Part shown: positions 62,501-64,000 of the stretch, in pieces
Position numbering within the stretch: position 1 is the first letter of the stretch
How the letters are laid out: the number at the start of each line of letters is the position of its first letter
Notes under the pieces: model-generated
What the model was told of the DNA's origin: nothing
The model's database searches: none
Seen by the model: only the letters and a program-made list of their open reading frames with translations
Position numbers and translations under genes: made by a program
Source of the DNA: Butyrivibrio sp. INlla16
Lineage (GTDB): Bacteria; Bacillota; Clostridia; Lachnospirales; Lachnospiraceae
NCBI RefSeq assembly: GCF_900104155.1
Contig: NZ_FMYB01000021.1
Coordinates: forward strand, 1 to 64,000
Length of the DNA stretch: 64,000 nucleotides
Reading direction: 5' to 3'

Positions 62501-63071
62501 TCATCTTAAGGCGCAGCATCAGTTCAAAGATCTTTTCGTAGGTCCTTATCCCTATAGTAGTTTCGCCAAGATATCTCTGAGCCCAGTGATCAAGCTCTTC
62601 TTCGTCATTTATAAATATCCCTCGGTATTCTATACTCGGATGATCCGAAACATGATAATCATCGGGAAGATTAATTTCAGTCTTGGGATGAATCGGCACA
62701 TCGGCCATAAAGTACCAGGGTGAAACTCCCAGCACAGATCTGCAAAATTCATATATGCCAAAAATGGTTCCCCTTCTGTCGGAACCGGCAATTATCAGCC
62801 TTCCTCGCCTATCACGGATAACATATGCCTCTTTTCTTCTTCTGCCATGAGAGCTGTAAAGACCGACAAGATCCTCTTCCTCGAAGTCTTCACACACGCC
62901 AACAGTACCCACAAGTATATGCTGTGAGTCAGGGTCATGAACTTCCGTATTAATTTGCAACACCCTTTTGAAGTCGCGGATCAGATTTGACACCGCAATT
63001 TTGACTGCTTCAGATTCGCGCTCACTGATCGTCACCACGACCGATGAGTACTGCCTGATAGTTATCCCCAT
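59562..63071 (-). CDS. GH115 xylan alpha-1,2-glucuronidase
   Basis: GH115 enzymes remove (4-O-methyl)glucuronic acid side groups from xylan. The 1169-residue protein has the full GH115 architecture: an N-terminal small domain (about 1-120), a catalytic barrel (about 150-480: YRGIFINDEEELDHWAQRYLG, NYLWPAMHVNAFN, HNSYWAPPGASYLF, and WVTNFGAIKPLEQQ), a helical domain, and C-terminal beta domains (RWVPLMDVKLRGGRHTL near the end). It has no signal peptide, so it should act on imported oligosaccharides. GGAGTG precedes the ATG. It is longer than many family members because of the extra central domains. A palindrome at 63191-63211 may be its operator. Confidence 0.93.
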   Translation of the reverse strand: MGITIRQYSSVVVTISERESEAVKIAVSNLIRDFKRVLQINTEVHDPDSQHILVGTVGVCEDFEEEDLVGLYSSHGRRRKEAYVIRDRRGRLIIAGSDRRGTIFGIYEFCRSVLGVSPWYFMADVPIHPKTEINLPDDYHVSDHPSIEYRGIFINDEEELDHWAQRYLGETTIGIRTYEKIFELMLRLKMNYLWPAMHVNAFNANPENAKLADKMGIVIGTSHCDMLMRSNNKEWRPWLEKKGYSGMPYDFTASEKSRDAIIEYWQEAVEQNKDYEVTYTLGMRGVHDTELEPVALAGLKGDELRSAKIELLEDVIDAQEKILDSTLEYTPMKIFVPYKEVLELYDNGLKIPDDFTLIWVNDNYGHVRRYPNENEKRRSGGNGLYYHNSYWAPPGASYLFLCSIPLSQTRNELKKAYEEGIRKLWVTNFGAIKPLEQQMTYYAQLAWDIGKGDTICADEVEFLAKWIDETFSGHHGKKLAPMLVEFDQLTNVRKVEQMDVDAFSQTAYTDEAVSRIHRYEYMFKTGNRIYHSLPDNEKDAFFQLILMKIHAAYYTYAMYYYADRSNLCIRQGKTHSASDYTTRSLAFDHARRSMLYYYNHVMSDGKWDGVMTPEDFPPPRTAMHPACKPPIKKSEDHLIVTCQNEENSLTFVKPVEKWFEIANSGENEIVVTVDLPSWLKVTDESIVGFDGHGDIRISGEERLLLEVDWTTVSDMIEQMTKKGEVKPDDAVVSIKDEIHVMALMTGENHVIPVEAKLFRGITLLGQGNIVFPPHMEDDGMLRIEADMVRDLSGAWVRIPNLGRQRGSLVEARTEGATLTYEVTVTSEGAFLLELHRFPSLNSKGRIRIGVSVDENPVEVIESRANDEFKGEWKNNVRNNVDKLYLRLPNIKPGSHRIIFHAVDRYFSFSRFVIYTRERQENTLGIRGGDLRLPLSFDAAGFCWDFYGKEAYELPPRPVYYAFRKQKGNCLEMGEHMEFLSHYGAPVAAGEIVATGEHTAVEKDGRIFIEAAAALAQSKAAYTEGGWDYCNAPSHGESGLAMYIRDEKALEGYHGTSWGGTSAIKKAPSLHYNIETRGGTYRIWGKFLMWDEEKSHFTIGVDDKIYSERDLYSGQSIWRFSAENIWRWVPLMDVKLRGGRHTLRYFALSAGIRVEQFYLTATDELPPAIV

Positions 63072-63380
63072 AACTGTTTACACTCCGTTTCGGTCCGCGC
63101 CTAGTCACCCCTTAGACATCGGCACCCCCCATGAACCTCTAGTTGATGTATTAACAGACACTCAAAAAATCAAATAAAAATGAGATTTTGTGATACTACA
63201 TAATTGTATCAAGTTTTAATCATTTTGTGTTATAGCACATTGACGAATATTTCTACATAAATTGTCTAATTTGACGGATAATTAAAACTAATATAGAAAA
63301 CATAATTATTCACTTGTTTTAATCACATATTTATAGCAAAATAAGGATAGTCGCGACAATAATAATATGAGTGTATATTC
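63072..63380. other. 309-base divergent intergenic region upstream of GH115
   Basis: No gene was recognised. The half next to GH115 is G-rich on the minus strand; the other half is AT-rich. It contains the palindrome at 63191-63211 and two TTGACG-like elements on the plus strand (63240-63245 and 63271-63276), but no clear -10 partners at normal distance. Confidence 0.6.
63191..63211. promoter_or_regulatory. Operator-like palindrome upstream of GH115
   Basis: TGATAC (63191-63196) and GTATCA (63206-63211) form a perfect inverted repeat across nine bases, 120 bases upstream of the GH115 start. The size fits a dimeric repressor or activator site; no regulator gene is next to it. Confidence 0.4.
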
Positions 63381-64000
63381 ATGGATAAAACTATAACTCT
63401 GGATAAATTTGTTCAAATACTTTCCGGTACGGAAAATACCATGGAGGCATGCGGTGCTGCCTTTTCTCTTATTGCTCCCGCTCTTCAAATTTCCCGTATT
63501 ACCCTGGATATGAATATTCCGGAAACCAGGCAGACTCCGACCGGTGAAGTCAGACATTTAACCGTGTACTCAGGCGAGATGATTTCGGATGAGGAAACGG
63601 AAATCGTGTGGCTGGAGGAATCACAGCGTACTTTTGAAAACGGAATGATCACTGCCAGGGTGTATGCTCCGATCGAGACAAACTGGAGCGAAGATGAAAG
63701 GCAGTTTGTTTTATCTGCCATCAGAATATTCCTGATACACATCGGCAGATTCAGGCTCGTTGAGCTCGTCCAAAAAAGTGCTCTTACGCAGTATCTTACA
63801 GGCCTTCCGAATTCAGGAGGCTTTCTCGCTTTTGCTACAAGAAAAGTCATTTCTGGTGAGATAACAAAATATAACTCCTATTATTTTAACCTGAAGGGAT
63901 TTGGGCTTATTAACAGGCGCTTCGGAGCTGATGAAACAGATAATATCGTCCGCAGATATGCAAGAACACTTTTGGAATTCTGTGAAGAGGACGAAGTAGT
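63381..64000 (+). CDS. GGDEF-like signalling protein with N-terminal sensory domain (partial)
   Basis: The open frame runs from the ATG at 63381 past the window edge (206 codons seen). Residues 1-120 look like a degenerate GAF-type domain; ALTQYLTGLPNSGGFLAF (135-151) matches the TGLPNR start of GGDEF domains. The next block, YYFNLKGFGLINRRFG (167-182), aligns with the DxDxFKxxND region, but the metal-binding Asp is replaced by Asn170. The domain may therefore be a degenerate GGDEF that only binds nucleotide, or precede an EAL or HD-GYP domain out of view. The ribosome binding site is weak (ATGAG nine bases upstream). Confidence 0.8.
   Translation, partial: MDKTITLDKFVQILSGTENTMEACGAAFSLIAPALQISRITLDMNIPETRQTPTGEVRHLTVYSGEMISDEETEIVWLEESQRTFENGMITARVYAPIETNWSEDERQFVLSAIRIFLIHIGRFRLVELVQKSALTQYLTGLPNSGGFLAFATRKVISGEITKYNSYYFNLKGFGLINRRFGADETDNIVRRYARTLLEFCEEDEV

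Noticed and set aside
63240..63300. Promoter for the GGDEF-like gene from the two TTGACG elements
   Set aside because: The possible -10 elements are at 15 or 19 bases and match poorly, so no promoter was called.

Overview
The window looks like chromosomal DNA from a Gram-positive anaerobe of the Lachnospiraceae, probably close to Butyrivibrio or Pseudobutyrivibrio. This is inferred from the 16S 5' end, the AGGAGG-type ribosome binding sites with consensus TTGACA/TATAAT promoters, the gene families (RibU, dual-domain GT2 enzymes, DUF6056/6077/6044-like membrane proteins) and a GH115 alpha-glucuronidase typical of xylan-degrading gut or rumen bacteria. No phage, insertion sequence or CRISPR array was seen.

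Layout. (1) 1-561: the start of a 16S rRNA gene on the minus strand, preceded by two tRNA-Ser genes and a consensus promoter. (2) 650-5776, minus: a housekeeping operon tsaE, tsaB-rimI fusion, rnz, a membrane protein, tsaD and ispD, serving t6A tRNA modification, tRNA 3' processing and isoprenoid synthesis. (3) 5830-8059, plus: an FMN riboswitch with the riboflavin transporter RibU, then an HD-GYP c-di-GMP phosphodiesterase whose ribosome binding site lies in a long inverted repeat. (4) 8114-12643, minus: murA, an M23 endopeptidase, a coiled-coil membrane protein and a small alarmone synthetase, with a candidate plus-strand small RNA between the last two. (5) 12669-48306, minus: about 27 densely packed, often overlapping genes for a cell-surface polysaccharide. 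(6) 48454-58425: GT-C membrane enzymes, a DUF6056 protein, a sugar aminotransferase, a UDP-glucuronate 4-epimerase and a flippase. (7) 58422-64000: a GH88/GH105-type hydrolase, a large cytoplasmic GH115, and the start of a GGDEF-like protein cut by the window end.

How the genes may work together. A WcaJ-like enzyme primes undecaprenyl phosphate. RmlA, RmlB and RmlC supply dTDP-sugars (no rmlD is present), and phosphoglucomutase supplies glucose-1-phosphate. Several GT2 enzymes, two with paired GT-A domains, build the chain. A WbdD-like methyltransferase-kinase is encoded beside a Wzt ATPase that carries a C-terminal carbohydrate-binding domain and beside its Wzm permease. This suggests a chain that is capped, recognised by its cap and exported by an ABC transporter, a logic best known from Gram-negative O antigens. 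An LCP protein may then attach the polymer to peptidoglycan. On the outer face, two GtrB-type GT2 enzymes, a pair of SMR-like half-transporters and several GT-C proteins could add lipid-linked side sugars, while two MBOAT/SGNH modules could O-acylate the polymer. A second route is suggested by the MOP flippase with its coupled hydrolase.

The most notable points are the WbdD/Wzt-like termination pair in a Gram-positive locus, the lipid-linked side-sugar machinery, the leader hairpins at the HD-GYP gene and within the operon, and the candidate small RNA near 11859-11992.
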